From Alphaproteobacteria bacterium (GTDB taxonomy: Bacteria > Pseudomonadota > Alphaproteobacteria > UBA11073): DNA of 50,020 nt. Shown in pieces: positions 30,027-39,195 of the stretch. The stretch covers positions 21,448-71,467 of the forward strand of contig JABDAM010000005.1 of NCBI GenBank assembly GCA_013289145.1. Reading direction: 5' to 3'. Numbering within the stretch: position 1 is the stretch's first letter; every line of letters begins with the position of its first letter. A program made the translations under genes and the position numbers. The notes under the pieces were generated by a model, which ran no database searches, was not told the DNA's origin, and saw only the letters and a program-made list of their open reading frames with translations.

Positions 30027-30028
30027 AA
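30016..30028. repeat. Inverted repeat, right arm (aagtgtcccaaaa)
   Basis: Exact reverse complement of 25550-25562. It is followed after one base by a second tgtcccat unit, so tgtccc occurs twice at an 11-base interval here, one helical turn apart. It is placed between the kinase operon and the tRNA terminator. Confidence 0.5.
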
Positions 30029-30043
30029 ATGTCCCATAAAACG

Positions 30044-30065
30044 AAAAAGCCACCTTGCGGTGGCT
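30044..30065 (-). terminator. Rho-independent terminator of tRNA-fMet
   Basis: On the minus strand agccacc-gcaa-ggtggct forms a 7-bp perfect stem with a stable GCAA tetraloop, followed by a T-run. It begins 20 bases after the tRNA CCA end, so it probably ends the tRNA transcript. Confidence 0.85.
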
Positions 30066-30084
30066 CGTAAGTCATTGATTTAAT

Positions 30085-30161
<77 letters not shown>

Positions 30162-30223
30162 TTACCATAATATGTTTGAAAGATGCAGCAGATGCTGTAA
30201 TTTTTCAATTCAGGAGGCGGAAT

Positions 30224-30277
30224 ATGTTGCCCAATCCCATTTTTGTCAAGCAAAAAGACGTGATTTCCCTCGAATAA
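30224..30277 (+). CDS. Possible 17-residue leader peptide upstream of the RND operon
   Basis: An ATG at 30224 is preceded by a perfect AGGAGG with 6-base spacing, the best ribosome-binding site in the region. It opens a short frame, MLPNPIFVKQKDVISLE, ended by TAA at 30275-30277. It lies about 100 bases before the RND permease start in a different frame. A GC-rich hairpin (30330-30344) separates the two. It could be a translated leader controlling the efflux genes. The peptide resembles nothing I know, so a chance frame is possible. Confidence 0.4.
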   Translation: MLPNPIFVKQKDVISLE

Positions 30278-30329
30278 ACAAATATTTAAGCATCTTGCCT
30301 TTTGGCGGCCTGAAAATACATATATGCAA

Positions 30330-30344
30330 CGCGGCGGTGCCGCG
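30330..30344 (+). promoter_or_regulatory. GC-rich hairpin in the RND leader
   Basis: cgcggc-ggt-gccgcg makes a perfect 6-bp G/C stem with a 3-base loop, 31 bases before the permease start. There is no long T-run after it, so it is more likely to influence translation or ribosome progress than to be a plain terminator. Confidence 0.4.
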
Positions 30345-30375
30345 CGTTTCCTCTGCTGGCCTAAGGTTTTTTCCC

Positions 30376-33300
30376 ATGTGGATTGTGCGAATTGCGCTTG
30401 AACGTCCCTATACCTTTGTGGTGTTGGCGCTGCTGCTGTTGATTTTAGGCCCCTTGACGATTTTTAATACGCCTAAGGATATCTTCCCTAATATCGGCAT
30501 TCCGGTAGTGAGTGTGGTTTGGAGTTATTCCGGTCTGCCGCCCGATGAAATGAACAACCGCATTACCGCGGTGTTTGAACGTGCCGTGACGACAACGGTG
30601 AATGATATCGAACATATTGAATCACAGTCCCTGACAGGCGTAGCAGTGACCAAGTTGTTCTTTCAGCCGAATGTAAATATCGATATCGCCTTGGCGCAGG
30701 TGACGGGGATCTCGCAAACTATGCTGCGCGCGCTGCCGCCGGGCACTACGCCGCCGCTGATCATCAGCTACAACGCTTCAAGCGTGCCGATCATGCAGCT
30801 AGCCTTGTCCAGCACCAAATTATCCGAACAAGAATTATTTGATGCAGGGAATAATTTTATCCGTACGCAATTGGCGACGGTGCAGGGGGCGGCGCTGCCT
30901 TATCCCTATGGCGGAAAAGTCCGGCAAATCCAAGTGGATTTGGATATGCCGAAAATGCAGGCCTTGGGCATTTCGGCACAGGATGTCAGCAATGCTATCG
31001 GCGCGCAAAACCTGATCCTGCCCGCCGGAACAGAAAAAATCGGGCAATACGAATATAACGTGAAACTGAACGCCAGCCCTGTGACGGTGGATGAATTAAA
31101 CGATTTGCCTATTAGAACGGTGAATGGCGCGACAATTTTTATTCGCGATGTCGCGCACGTGCGGGATGGTTTTTCACCGCAAACCAATATTGTGCGCGTG
31201 AACGGCACCCGCGCGGTTTTGATGACGGTGTTGAAAACCGGTGCGGCTTCGACGCTTGATATTATCAACCGCGTTAAAGCAACCTTGCCGAAAATCAAGG
31301 CCAGCCTGCCTGATACGCTGGACATGAAGGCCATCGGCGACCAATCTATTTTCGTCGAAGCCGCCATCGGCGGCGTGATCCGTGAAGGTGTGATCGCGGC
31401 CGCGCTGACCGCGCTGATGATTTTGCTGTTCCTGGGTTCCTGGCGCAGCACCTTGATTATTGTGGTTTCGATTCCGCTTTCGGTGCTGGCTTCGATTATC
31501 GCGCTTTCGGCGCTGGGGCAGACCATTAATATTATGACGTTGGGCGGCCTGGCGCTGGCGGTAGGGATATTGGTGGATGACGCCACGGTGGCAATTGAAA
31601 ATATCAATTCGCATCTGGAAGAGGGCAAGGATGTTGAGCCCGCCATTCTAGACGGCGCGAAGCAGATCGCCATTCCCGCACTGGTTTCGACGCTGTGTAT
31701 TTGTATTGTTTTCGTGCCGATGTTTTTTCTGACCGGCGTGGCGAAATATCTCTTTGTGCCGATGGCTGAAGCCGTCGTGTTCGCGATGATGGCGTCTTAT
31801 TTTCTGTCGCGGACGCTGGTGCCGACGATGGCGAAATATTTACTGCATAAACATGAAGCGCATAATAAATACGGCGGCGAAAAACGGCCGCGTCATATTT
31901 TTGAATCCATTCAAATACGTTTTGAAAAATCCTTTAGTAATTTGCGCGACGGTTACGGTGATTTACTCTCAGGCGTTTTGAAGCATCGCCGCGTTTTCAT
32001 TATTGTCTTTTTATGCTTTGTCGGCGCGTCGATGTTGCTGAGTTTCGGACTCGGTTCAAACTTTTTCCCTGAGGTTGACTCCGGTCAAATGAAAATCCAC
32101 CTGCGCGCGCCGACCGGCACGCGCGTAGAGGAAACCGCCGCGATTTGCGATAACGCCGATCGCATCGTGCGCGAAGTTATTCCCGATAAAGAACTCGACA
32201 GTGTCGTGCATAACATCGGCCTGCCGAACAGCGGAATTAACCTGTCTTACAGCAACTCCGCGCCCATCGGGCCAGAGGATGCGGATGTGATGGTATCGTT
32301 AAAAGGAGGCCATGGTCCCACCGCCGATTACATCCACAAACTCCGTGTAAAATTTGCCGATGAATTGCCGGGCATGACCGTGTCGTTCCAGCCTGCCGAC
32401 ATCGTTAGCCAGATTCTGAATTTCGGCTTGCCTGCGCCGATTGATGTCCAGGTGGTGGGCAATAATCTGACCGCCAACCATCAATATGCAAATGAATTAT
32501 TCAATAAAATCCGTCATATTCCGGGCATTGCCGATGTGCATATTCAACAGGCCTTTGACGATCCGGAATTTCACGTCGTCGTTGATCGCGCACGCGCACA
32601 GGAACTCGGCATCCAGCAGCGCGATATCGCGAATGACCTGTTGATTACCCTCAGCGGTTCATTCCAGACTGCCCCGACTTATTGGCTGGATCCCAAAAGC
32701 GGCGTGCCTTATTCCATCGTCACGCAGGCGCCGCAATATCACATGACCTCATTGGATGATCTGCGCAATCTGCCCATCACGCCCGCATCCGGCGGCAATC
32801 CGCAAATTCTTGGCGCGCTTAGCACCATCAATCGCAGCGTGGGGCAGGGTGTGGTGTCACACTATAACGTTCAGCCTGTGATTGATATTTACGCCGCTAT
32901 CCAGGGGCGTGATCTAGGCGGCGTCGCGGGCGACATTCAAAAAATCATCAATCAAGATAAAAAGAACCTGCCCAAAGGTTCCAACATCATCGCACGCGGC
33001 CAGATGCAAACCATGAATGATTCCTTCATTGGCTTGTTCGGCGGATTGCTTGGCGCGATTGTGCTGGTTTATTTCCTGATTGTTGTGAATTTTCAATCCT
33101 GGACCGATCCCTTTATCATTATTACCGCACTGCCTGGTGCGATTGCTGGTATTGTTTGGATGCTTTTCATTACGCACACAACGCTATCCGTGCCTGCACT
33201 CACCGGCGCAATTATGTGCATGGGCGTGGCGACGGCGAATAGCATTTTGATCGTTTCTTTCGCGCGCGAGCGTATGGATGAGCACGGGGATAACGCCTTT

Positions 33301-33570
33301 CAGGCTGCTCTGACGGCTGGTTTCGGTCGCTTGCGGCCCGTGTTAATGACGGCGCTGGCGATGATTATCGGCATGGTGCCGATGGCGCTGGGCCTGGGCG
33401 AGGGCGGGGAACAAAACGCGCCGCTGGGCCGCGCCGTAATCGGCGGATTGTCGTTCGCGACTTTCGCGACATTATTTTTTGTGCCTGCGGTTTTTTGCCT
33501 GATCCACAACGCGTCATCCCAAAGCCCGCATGAACAATTGCACGAGGGAATAGAGGAACAGCACGCATGA
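30376..33570 (+). CDS. RND-family efflux permease
   Basis: This 1064-residue inner-membrane transporter has 12 helices: helix 1 in the first 30 residues, then a large periplasmic loop, helices 2-6, a second loop and helices 7-12. Helix 4 holds the proton-relay Asp pair in GILVDDATVAIENI. The sequence type (WIVRIALERPYTF, PNIGIPVVSVVW, TVNDIEHIESQS) belongs to a subgroup of multidrug-type RND pumps distinct from AcrB/MdtB. An earlier in-frame codon at 30172 would add about 68 unrelated residues; the ATG at 30376 with AAGG upstream is preferred. The adaptor gene follows with a 4-base overlap. Substrate is unknown. Confidence 0.9.
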   Translation: MWIVRIALERPYTFVVLALLLLILGPLTIFNTPKDIFPNIGIPVVSVVWSYSGLPPDEMNNRITAVFERAVTTTVNDIEHIESQSLTGVAVTKLFFQPNVNIDIALAQVTGISQTMLRALPPGTTPPLIISYNASSVPIMQLALSSTKLSEQELFDAGNNFIRTQLATVQGAALPYPYGGKVRQIQVDLDMPKMQALGISAQDVSNAIGAQNLILPAGTEKIGQYEYNVKLNASPVTVDELNDLPIRTVNGATIFIRDVAHVRDGFSPQTNIVRVNGTRAVLMTVLKTGAASTLDIINRVKATLPKIKASLPDTLDMKAIGDQSIFVEAAIGGVIREGVIAAALTALMILLFLGSWRSTLIIVVSIPLSVLASIIALSALGQTINIMTLGGLALAVGILVDDATVAIENINSHLEEGKDVEPAILDGAKQIAIPALVSTLCICIVFVPMFFLTGVAKYLFVPMAEAVVFAMMASYFLSRTLVPTMAKYLLHKHEAHNKYGGEKRPRHIFESIQIRFEKSFSNLRDGYGDLLSGVLKHRRVFIIVFLCFVGASMLLSFGLGSNFFPEVDSGQMKIHLRAPTGTRVEETAAICDNADRIVREVIPDKELDSVVHNIGLPNSGINLSYSNSAPIGPEDADVMVSLKGGHGPTADYIHKLRVKFADELPGMTVSFQPADIVSQILNFGLPAPIDVQVVGNNLTANHQYANELFNKIRHIPGIADVHIQQAFDDPEFHVVVDRARAQELGIQQRDIANDLLITLSGSFQTAPTYWLDPKSGVPYSIVTQAPQYHMTSLDDLRNLPITPASGGNPQILGALSTINRSVGQGVVSHYNVQPVIDIYAAIQGRDLGGVAGDIQKIINQDKKNLPKGSNIIARGQMQTMNDSFIGLFGGLLGAIVLVYFLIVVNFQSWTDPFIIITALPGAIAGIVWMLFITHTTLSVPALTGAIMCMGVATANSILIVSFARERMDEHGDNAFQAALTAGFGRLRPVLMTALAMIIGMVPMALGLGEGGEQNAPLGRAVIGGLSFATFATLFFVPAVFCLIHNASSQSPHEQLHEGIEEQHA

Positions 33571-34700
33571 AATTCACTTTTCGTTTGATCATCGGCATTA
33601 TCATCCTGGCGGCGATTATCGCTTGGGGCATAATGACGCGTTTGCATGACGCGGAAGCGGCCAAGGATGTTACCAACCGCGCTGCCATCCCAACCGTAAA
33701 TGTTTTAAAAGTCGACGCAGGCATGGCAGGCGAAGACGTTACGCTGCCCGGCACGGTGCGCCCCGATCACGAAGCGGGATTATTTGCGCGCACAAACGGT
33801 TACGTTAAAACCTGGCATACTGATATCGGCGCGCGGGTCCGCGCAGGTGATTTGCTCGCGGAAATCGATACGCCGGATGTGGAGGCGCAGTTGCATCAAG
33901 CTGAAGCGGACCTGAAAACCGCCGAAGCGAATAACGCGCAAGCGCAAATCACCGCTGAACGTTTCCAATCCGTGACGAACAAAGAAGCCGTATCAAAACA
34001 AGAAGTCGATCAGGCCGTGAATGCGGCCTCAGCCGCGGCCTCGGCGGTTGCCTCGGCGCGCGCTAATATGGATCGTTTGCACGAAATGGCAGGCTTTCGC
34101 CGCATTGTCGCGCCGTTTGATGGTGTGATCAGTGCGCGGAATACGGATAACGGGGCTTTGATCAATGCCGGTTCTGGCGCTGCGCCGATGGAATTATTCC
34201 ACATTGTCGATGCCCGCAAACTTCGAGTCGATATCGATGTACCGGAAAGTTATGCCGCAGACATCACGCCCGACATGGTGGCGGAATTGCATTTTGCTGA
34301 ATATCCCGACCGCACTTTTCCCGCCGCCTTGGCGCGCACGGCGGACGCGTTAAATCCCTCAACGCGCACCTTGATGGTGGAATTTGAAATGGATAACAGC
34401 AATGGCGAATTAAAATCCGGCGGATTTACCAAGGCGCATTTGCGTTTCGGTTCAGCGGGCGGCAACATTCATTTACCTGTTAACACGTTATTGTTCCGCG
34501 ATAAAACGCAGGTGGCTGTCGTGGATGATCAAGATCGCGTTCAACTCAAAGACATCACCATCGGTCGCGATTATGGTAAAGCAGTCGAAGTTTTAACGGG
34601 ACTGCAACCCGGTGAAACGGTGATCGTCAACCCGCCGGATTCTCTTGAGTCTGGCCAGCAGGTGAACATCGCAAAGGCCGCGGCGCCGACGCAGAAATAA
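33567..34700 (+). CDS. RND efflux periplasmic adaptor (membrane fusion protein)
   Basis: This 377-residue adaptor has an N-terminal membrane anchor (about residues 3-24). The barrel-sandwich segment (ARTNGYVKTWHTDIGARVRAG) is followed by a long alpha-hairpin (AQLHQAEADLKTAEA to DRLHEMAG). The second lipoyl half is VAPFDGVISARNTDNGALI. The beta-barrel and membrane-proximal domains close the protein. It links the permease at 30376 to an outer-membrane channel in the tripartite pump. Unusually the permease gene comes first. No channel gene is on this strand; the convergent NodT-like gene 15 bases away could supply it. Confidence 0.88.
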   Translation: MKFTFRLIIGIIILAAIIAWGIMTRLHDAEAAKDVTNRAAIPTVNVLKVDAGMAGEDVTLPGTVRPDHEAGLFARTNGYVKTWHTDIGARVRAGDLLAEIDTPDVEAQLHQAEADLKTAEANNAQAQITAERFQSVTNKEAVSKQEVDQAVNAASAAASAVASARANMDRLHEMAGFRRIVAPFDGVISARNTDNGALINAGSGAAPMELFHIVDARKLRVDIDVPESYAADITPDMVAELHFAEYPDRTFPAALARTADALNPSTRTLMVEFEMDNSNGELKSGGFTKAHLRFGSAGGNIHLPVNTLLFRDKTQVAVVDDQDRVQLKDITIGRDYGKAVEVLTGLQPGETVIVNPPDSLESGQQVNIAKAAAPTQK

Positions 34701-34714
34701 TTTTTCTCCACACG

Positions 34715-36106
34715 CTAGAGGGATTTATTTTTGAACCCCCACCCGCCGCCGAGCGAGGTATAGACACTCACGGCCGCCTGCAAACGCGCGAGCTGTGCCT
34801 GCGCCAAACTGTCCTGCGCGGAAAATAACGAGCGCTGCGTATTTAATACCGTCGTAATGTCAACAATGCCCGCATTAAATTGCTGTTGCGACAGATCATA
34901 GGCGTGCTGTGCGGTTTGCGTGACCTGCACATTGTCCTTCAACTGCTCAGTATTTTGCGTGTTGGCGGCCAGCGAATTTTCCGTATCGGCAAAAGCGGAA
35001 ATCACGGCCTTGCCGTAGTTCTGCATTTGCTCATCATAAAGCGCTTTTTCCAATTGAATCGCGCCCGTCAATGCACCTGCATGAAAAATCGGCTGCGTTA
35101 AATCGGCGCCCAAATTGAAAAATTCGCCGCCGGGTTTAAACAGGCCGGACAGCACCGCACTCGCATAGCCACCCTCAACGGTCAAAGTGATGTCGGGAAA
35201 CAACGCCGCGCGCGCGGCATTAATATTTTCATGCGCGGAAATCAAATTCGCTTCGGCCTCCGCCACATCCGGACGGCGGCGCAGCAGTTCGGATGGCAAA
35301 CCCGGCACGACATTCGGCGCGATCATATTCGCCAGATTCGTTTCCGCATCCGGAATATTCAGTGCCTCCGGCAAACGCCCCACCAAAACCGCTAGCGCGT
35401 TTTTATCCTGCTGCGCGCGTAGCACGAGCGGCGGAACAGCGGCACCCTGTGTTGCGACGAGATTTTCCTGCTGCGCCACATCCAAATCGGACGCCAAACC
35501 TTCTTGTTGCCGGTGTTGGTAGGACTGCAACAGCCGCTGTGACGCCGCCAGATTATCCTGCGCGATTTTCACCCGCGCCGTCGTCGCCAGCCAATCCAGA
35601 TAGGTATTCGCAACACTCGCCGTCACCGTCAAATCAATCGCGGCTTTGTCATAACGGCTGGCATTGGCCAGCGCCTGATCCGATGCGATGATCGATTGAT
35701 TTTTGCCCCAAATATCCAGTTCATAACTCGCCGCCAAGGCAACACTGTTGCTATTCACGACGGATTTTTTACTGCCGCTTTTCGCCGGACTCTGCGCCCG
35801 CCCGCTGCTTGCATCTAAATCGACCGACGGAAACAAACTCGCCCCCGCGATTTGCAGTTGCGCGTCGGCCTGACGGATGCGCGCGGCGGCGGCCTTGATG
35901 TCATAATTATTCGCGCGTGCTTCTGTGATCAGCGCCGATAGCTGCGGCGAATTAAACGATTTCCACCAATCCGCATCCGGCCAGTTTTGCGAAACCGCCG
36001 CGGCGCTCGACCAAGCCTGCGGCACCGGCGTTGGCGGCTTTTGATAAGGCGTGCCGACGCAAGCTGTCAAAGACAAGCAGATGAGCAGAACGGAGCGGAA
36101 TTTCAT
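34715..36106 (-). CDS. Outer-membrane efflux lipoprotein, NodT family
   Basis: This 463-residue TolC-like channel has a lipoprotein signal with lipobox LTAC (Cys16) followed by VGTPYQKPPTPVPQAW, typical for the NodT/OprM group. Two outer-membrane-efflux repeats follow, each ending in a long helix pair (LLSALITEARANNYDIKAAA type, and DVAEAEANLISAHENINAAR). It is the last gene of the MarR-controlled operon and overlaps the second permease by 4 bases. It would provide the outer-membrane duct for the mdtABC-like pump and perhaps for the convergent RND pair too. Confidence 0.9.
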   Translation of the reverse strand: MKFRSVLLICLSLTACVGTPYQKPPTPVPQAWSSAAAVSQNWPDADWWKSFNSPQLSALITEARANNYDIKAAAARIRQADAQLQIAGASLFPSVDLDASSGRAQSPAKSGSKKSVVNSNSVALAASYELDIWGKNQSIIASDQALANASRYDKAAIDLTVTASVANTYLDWLATTARVKIAQDNLAASQRLLQSYQHRQQEGLASDLDVAQQENLVATQGAAVPPLVLRAQQDKNALAVLVGRLPEALNIPDAETNLANMIAPNVVPGLPSELLRRRPDVAEAEANLISAHENINAARAALFPDITLTVEGGYASAVLSGLFKPGGEFFNLGADLTQPIFHAGALTGAIQLEKALYDEQMQNYGKAVISAFADTENSLAANTQNTEQLKDNVQVTQTAQHAYDLSQQQFNAGIVDITTVLNTQRSLFSAQDSLAQAQLARLQAAVSVYTSLGGGWGFKNKSL

Positions 36107-39100
36107 GCGTAATTCTCCTGAATTTTCGTGCGGCGGTTTTTATTAAAACGCTCCATGGCCAGATAAACCACCGGCGTCGTAAACAACGTCAACATCTGGC
36201 TGATCAATAACCCGCCGACAATCGCAACGCCCAGCGGACGTCGCAATTCACCGCCGTTACCCAGCGACAGTGCAAGCGGCAGGGCGCCCAACACCGCCGC
36301 GATCGTCGTCATCATAATAGGGCGAAACCGTTTGCGGCAGGCATCGACGATGGCATCCTGCGGCGACGCGCCGTCACGCTCCGCCATCAGTGCGAAATCG
36401 ACAAGCATAATGCCATTCTTTTTCACAATGCCCATCAATAAAATCATGCCGATAATACTAATTAACGACAAATCATTCCCCGTGATCCGCAGCGCCAAGA
36501 GCGCGCCCACACCCGCCGACGGCAAAGTGGAAATAATCGTCACCGGATGTAGCGTACTTTCATACAAAACCCCCAGCACGATATAAATTGAAAACAGCGC
36601 CGCCAAAATCAACAGCGGTTCGTCACGCATCGACTGTGCAAAGGCCTTGGCATTCCCTGCGAATTCCGTGTAAATGGACGCGGGCATGCCGATGCTCGCG
36701 CCGACCTTGGCAATCTGATCCGCTGCATCTCCCAGGCTCGCGCCCGGCGGTAAATTAAAACTCAGCGTCGCCGCCGGGAATTGCCCCTGGTGCCGCACGG
36801 AAATCGGTGCGGTACCCATATCGAAATGCGCGATGGCGGACAGCCGAACCTGCGCGCCGCCCGCGGACTTGATAAAAATATGATCCAGCGCACCGGCGTC
36901 GCGCAGATATTGCGGGCTGACCTCCATCACCACATGATATTCATTGCGCGGCGTATACATGACGGAAATTTGCCGCTGCGCAAAAGCGTCCTGCAAAATC
37001 TGATCGATCGTTTCCATATCCACGCCCAATTGCGCCGCACGGTCGCGGTCGACGGTGATGTTCATCTGTTGTCCTGCCGCGTCCTGATCGCTCGAAACAT
37101 CCGTAATCCCCGGCGCGGCGCGCATTTTATTGATGAACTTTGCCGACCAATGCTGCAGATCTTCCAGCGATTCACTCCACAGCACAAATTGATATTGCGC
37201 GCGTGTCGAGCGGCCGCCGATGTTGATATCCTGCGCCGCTTGCAAAAAACTCGCGACGCCTTCCACATGCGCCAGCTTTGGCCGCAGCCGCGCGATCACC
37301 TGTTCCGCCGTATCTTTGCGCTGGTTCAGTGGTTTCAGCGTGATGAACATCCGCCCTTCTGCGCCGGTCGAAATCCCTGTGCCAGAACCGACAAACGAAC
37401 CCATGCCCTCAACCGCGGGATCGGCTAACACGATTTTATTCACCTGCAATTGTTTGACCGACAGCGCCTCAAACGAAATATCCGTGCGCGCCTGGGTCGA
37501 TCCCATCAGTAATCCAGTATCCTGCTGTGGAAAAAATCCCTTCGGCACAAAAATATAAAGCACAACCGTCAGCACAATCGTAATCAACGTCATCAATAAC
37601 ATCAAACGCTGATGCCGCATCACCCAATGCAATCCGCGCGCGTAATGATTTTCCAGCCATTCAAAGGCACGCTCGCCGAAATTCTGGCCGGCGTCCGTGT
37701 TCATGTTGCGTTTGCGTTGCCATTCCATCAGGTGTGCGTATAGCGTTGGCGTGACGGTTAGCGACACAATCATCGAAACCATAATCGCGATCGTCAGCGT
37801 CACCGCGAATTCACGGAACAGCCGTCCGATAATGCCGCCCATGAACAGCAGCGGAATAAACACTGCCACCAATGAAATGCTGATGGATATAACGGTAAAC
37901 GTAATTTCCTTTGCACCTTTTGCGGCAGCCTCCAGCGGCCCATCGCCATTTTCCAAATGCCGCGTGATATTTTCAATCATCACAATCGCATCATCCACCA
38001 CAAAGCCGACGGAAACCGTCAAAGCCATCAACGAAATATTATCCAGGCTGTAACCCAGCAAATACATCGCCGCGAACGTCCCCGCCAGCGCCAGCGGAAC
38101 CGTCACAATCGTCGCAAAGGTCGGCGTAAAACGCCCCAGCGTCAAATAAACCACCGCAATCACCAGCGCGACGGAAATCAACAATGTCATCTGCACGTCC
38201 CGCACACTCGCGCGGATGGTTTGCGTGCGGTCGGCCAGGATGGAAATTTTCGTCCCGGCGGGCATCCAGCGTTCCAGTTGCGGAAACAGCGTCTTAATCC
38301 GGTTGACGACATCAATCACATTCGCATTGGGTTGCTTTTGAATAATCACAATCACTGCTTTGCCCATGTTAAACCAACCGGCCTGCAAATTATTTTCCAC
38401 GCTGTCTTTCACACCCGCGATATCGGACAGACGCAGCGCCGTGCCATTGCCTGTACGCAAAACAATCGGCGAATATTTATCCGCCTCGTTCACCTGATCG
38501 TTCGCGCCGATGGCGATGTGTTGTAACGGGCCGTCAAACATACCCTTAGGCACGTTCACATTCGATTGGCTGATCGTCGTGCGCACATCCTCCAAACTCA
38601 AGCCCGTCGCGGCCAGCGCTTGCGGATCCACCTGCACGCGTACAGCGGGTTTGTCCGCGCCTGACAGCGTGACTTGCGCTACGCCATAAACCTGGGAAAT
38701 CGCCGGATTCATGATGGAATCGCAGGCGTCGTACAAATGCGATCCCGACAGCGTGTCCGACGTCACCGCCAAAATCAAAATCGGCGTGTCGGCCGGATTC
38801 ACTTTGCGGTATGTCGGCGGATTGGGCAGGTCGACGGGCAAATCGCTGCCTGCTGCGTTAATGGCGGCCTGAATATCATGCGCGGCGCCTTCGATGTCGC
38901 GGTTCAGATCGAATTGCGCGATGATATTCGCCGAACCTTGCGAAGACGTCGAAGTCAATTCATCCACGCCCGCGATCGTCCCGATGCGCCGCTCTAGCGG
39001 TGCGGCGACGGTTTCCGACATCGTCACCGGATCCGCGCCCGGCAACCTTGCCGACACCGCGACAGTCGGGAAATCCACATGCGGCAAAGGCGCAACGGGC

Positions 39101-39195
39101 AAGTAAAAATAAGCCACACTGCCCGCAAGGAATACACCAATCGCCAGCAGCATCACCGCAATCGGCCGCGAAATGCAAAGCCGCGCGAGGTTCAT
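36103..39195 (-). CDS. RND multidrug permease, MdtC/MuxC-like
   Basis: This is a 1030-residue RND permease with the standard 12-helix, two-loop plan. It starts MNLARLCISRPIAVMLLA and has LPHVDFPTVAVSARLPGADP near residue 40, the signature of the MdtB/MdtC branch. Helix 4 has VSVGFVVDDAIVMIENI, including the Asp pair for proton relay. The C-terminal half repeats the pattern (GMILLMGIVKKNGIMLVDFAL). MdtB- and MdtC-type subunits form a heterotrimer in Escherichia coli; the two adjacent genes suggest the same here. It overlaps both neighbours by 4 bases. Confidence 0.9.
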   Translation of the reverse strand: MNLARLCISRPIAVMLLAIGVFLAGSVAYFYLPVAPLPHVDFPTVAVSARLPGADPVTMSETVAAPLERRIGTIAGVDELTSTSSQGSANIIAQFDLNRDIEGAAHDIQAAINAAGSDLPVDLPNPPTYRKVNPADTPILILAVTSDTLSGSHLYDACDSIMNPAISQVYGVAQVTLSGADKPAVRVQVDPQALAATGLSLEDVRTTISQSNVNVPKGMFDGPLQHIAIGANDQVNEADKYSPIVLRTGNGTALRLSDIAGVKDSVENNLQAGWFNMGKAVIVIIQKQPNANVIDVVNRIKTLFPQLERWMPAGTKISILADRTQTIRASVRDVQMTLLISVALVIAVVYLTLGRFTPTFATIVTVPLALAGTFAAMYLLGYSLDNISLMALTVSVGFVVDDAIVMIENITRHLENGDGPLEAAAKGAKEITFTVISISISLVAVFIPLLFMGGIIGRLFREFAVTLTIAIMVSMIVSLTVTPTLYAHLMEWQRKRNMNTDAGQNFGERAFEWLENHYARGLHWVMRHQRLMLLMTLITIVLTVVLYIFVPKGFFPQQDTGLLMGSTQARTDISFEALSVKQLQVNKIVLADPAVEGMGSFVGSGTGISTGAEGRMFITLKPLNQRKDTAEQVIARLRPKLAHVEGVASFLQAAQDINIGGRSTRAQYQFVLWSESLEDLQHWSAKFINKMRAAPGITDVSSDQDAAGQQMNITVDRDRAAQLGVDMETIDQILQDAFAQRQISVMYTPRNEYHVVMEVSPQYLRDAGALDHIFIKSAGGAQVRLSAIAHFDMGTAPISVRHQGQFPAATLSFNLPPGASLGDAADQIAKVGASIGMPASIYTEFAGNAKAFAQSMRDEPLLILAALFSIYIVLGVLYESTLHPVTIISTLPSAGVGALLALRITGNDLSLISIIGMILLMGIVKKNGIMLVDFALMAERDGASPQDAIVDACRKRFRPIMMTTIAAVLGALPLALSLGNGGELRRPLGVAIVGGLLISQMLTLFTTPVVYLAMERFNKNRRTKIQENYA

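Noticed and set aside
30172-30375. N-terminal extension of the RND permease in frame from 30172
   Set aside because: The added residues are Cys-rich and unlike any RND N-terminus; the family's usual start is at 30376 with an AAGG signal.
30906-31673. 255-residue minus-strand frame within the RND permease
   Set aside because: It mirrors the permease helices in the reverse strand and is low-complexity in Ser/Ile/Thr; no start signal or family.
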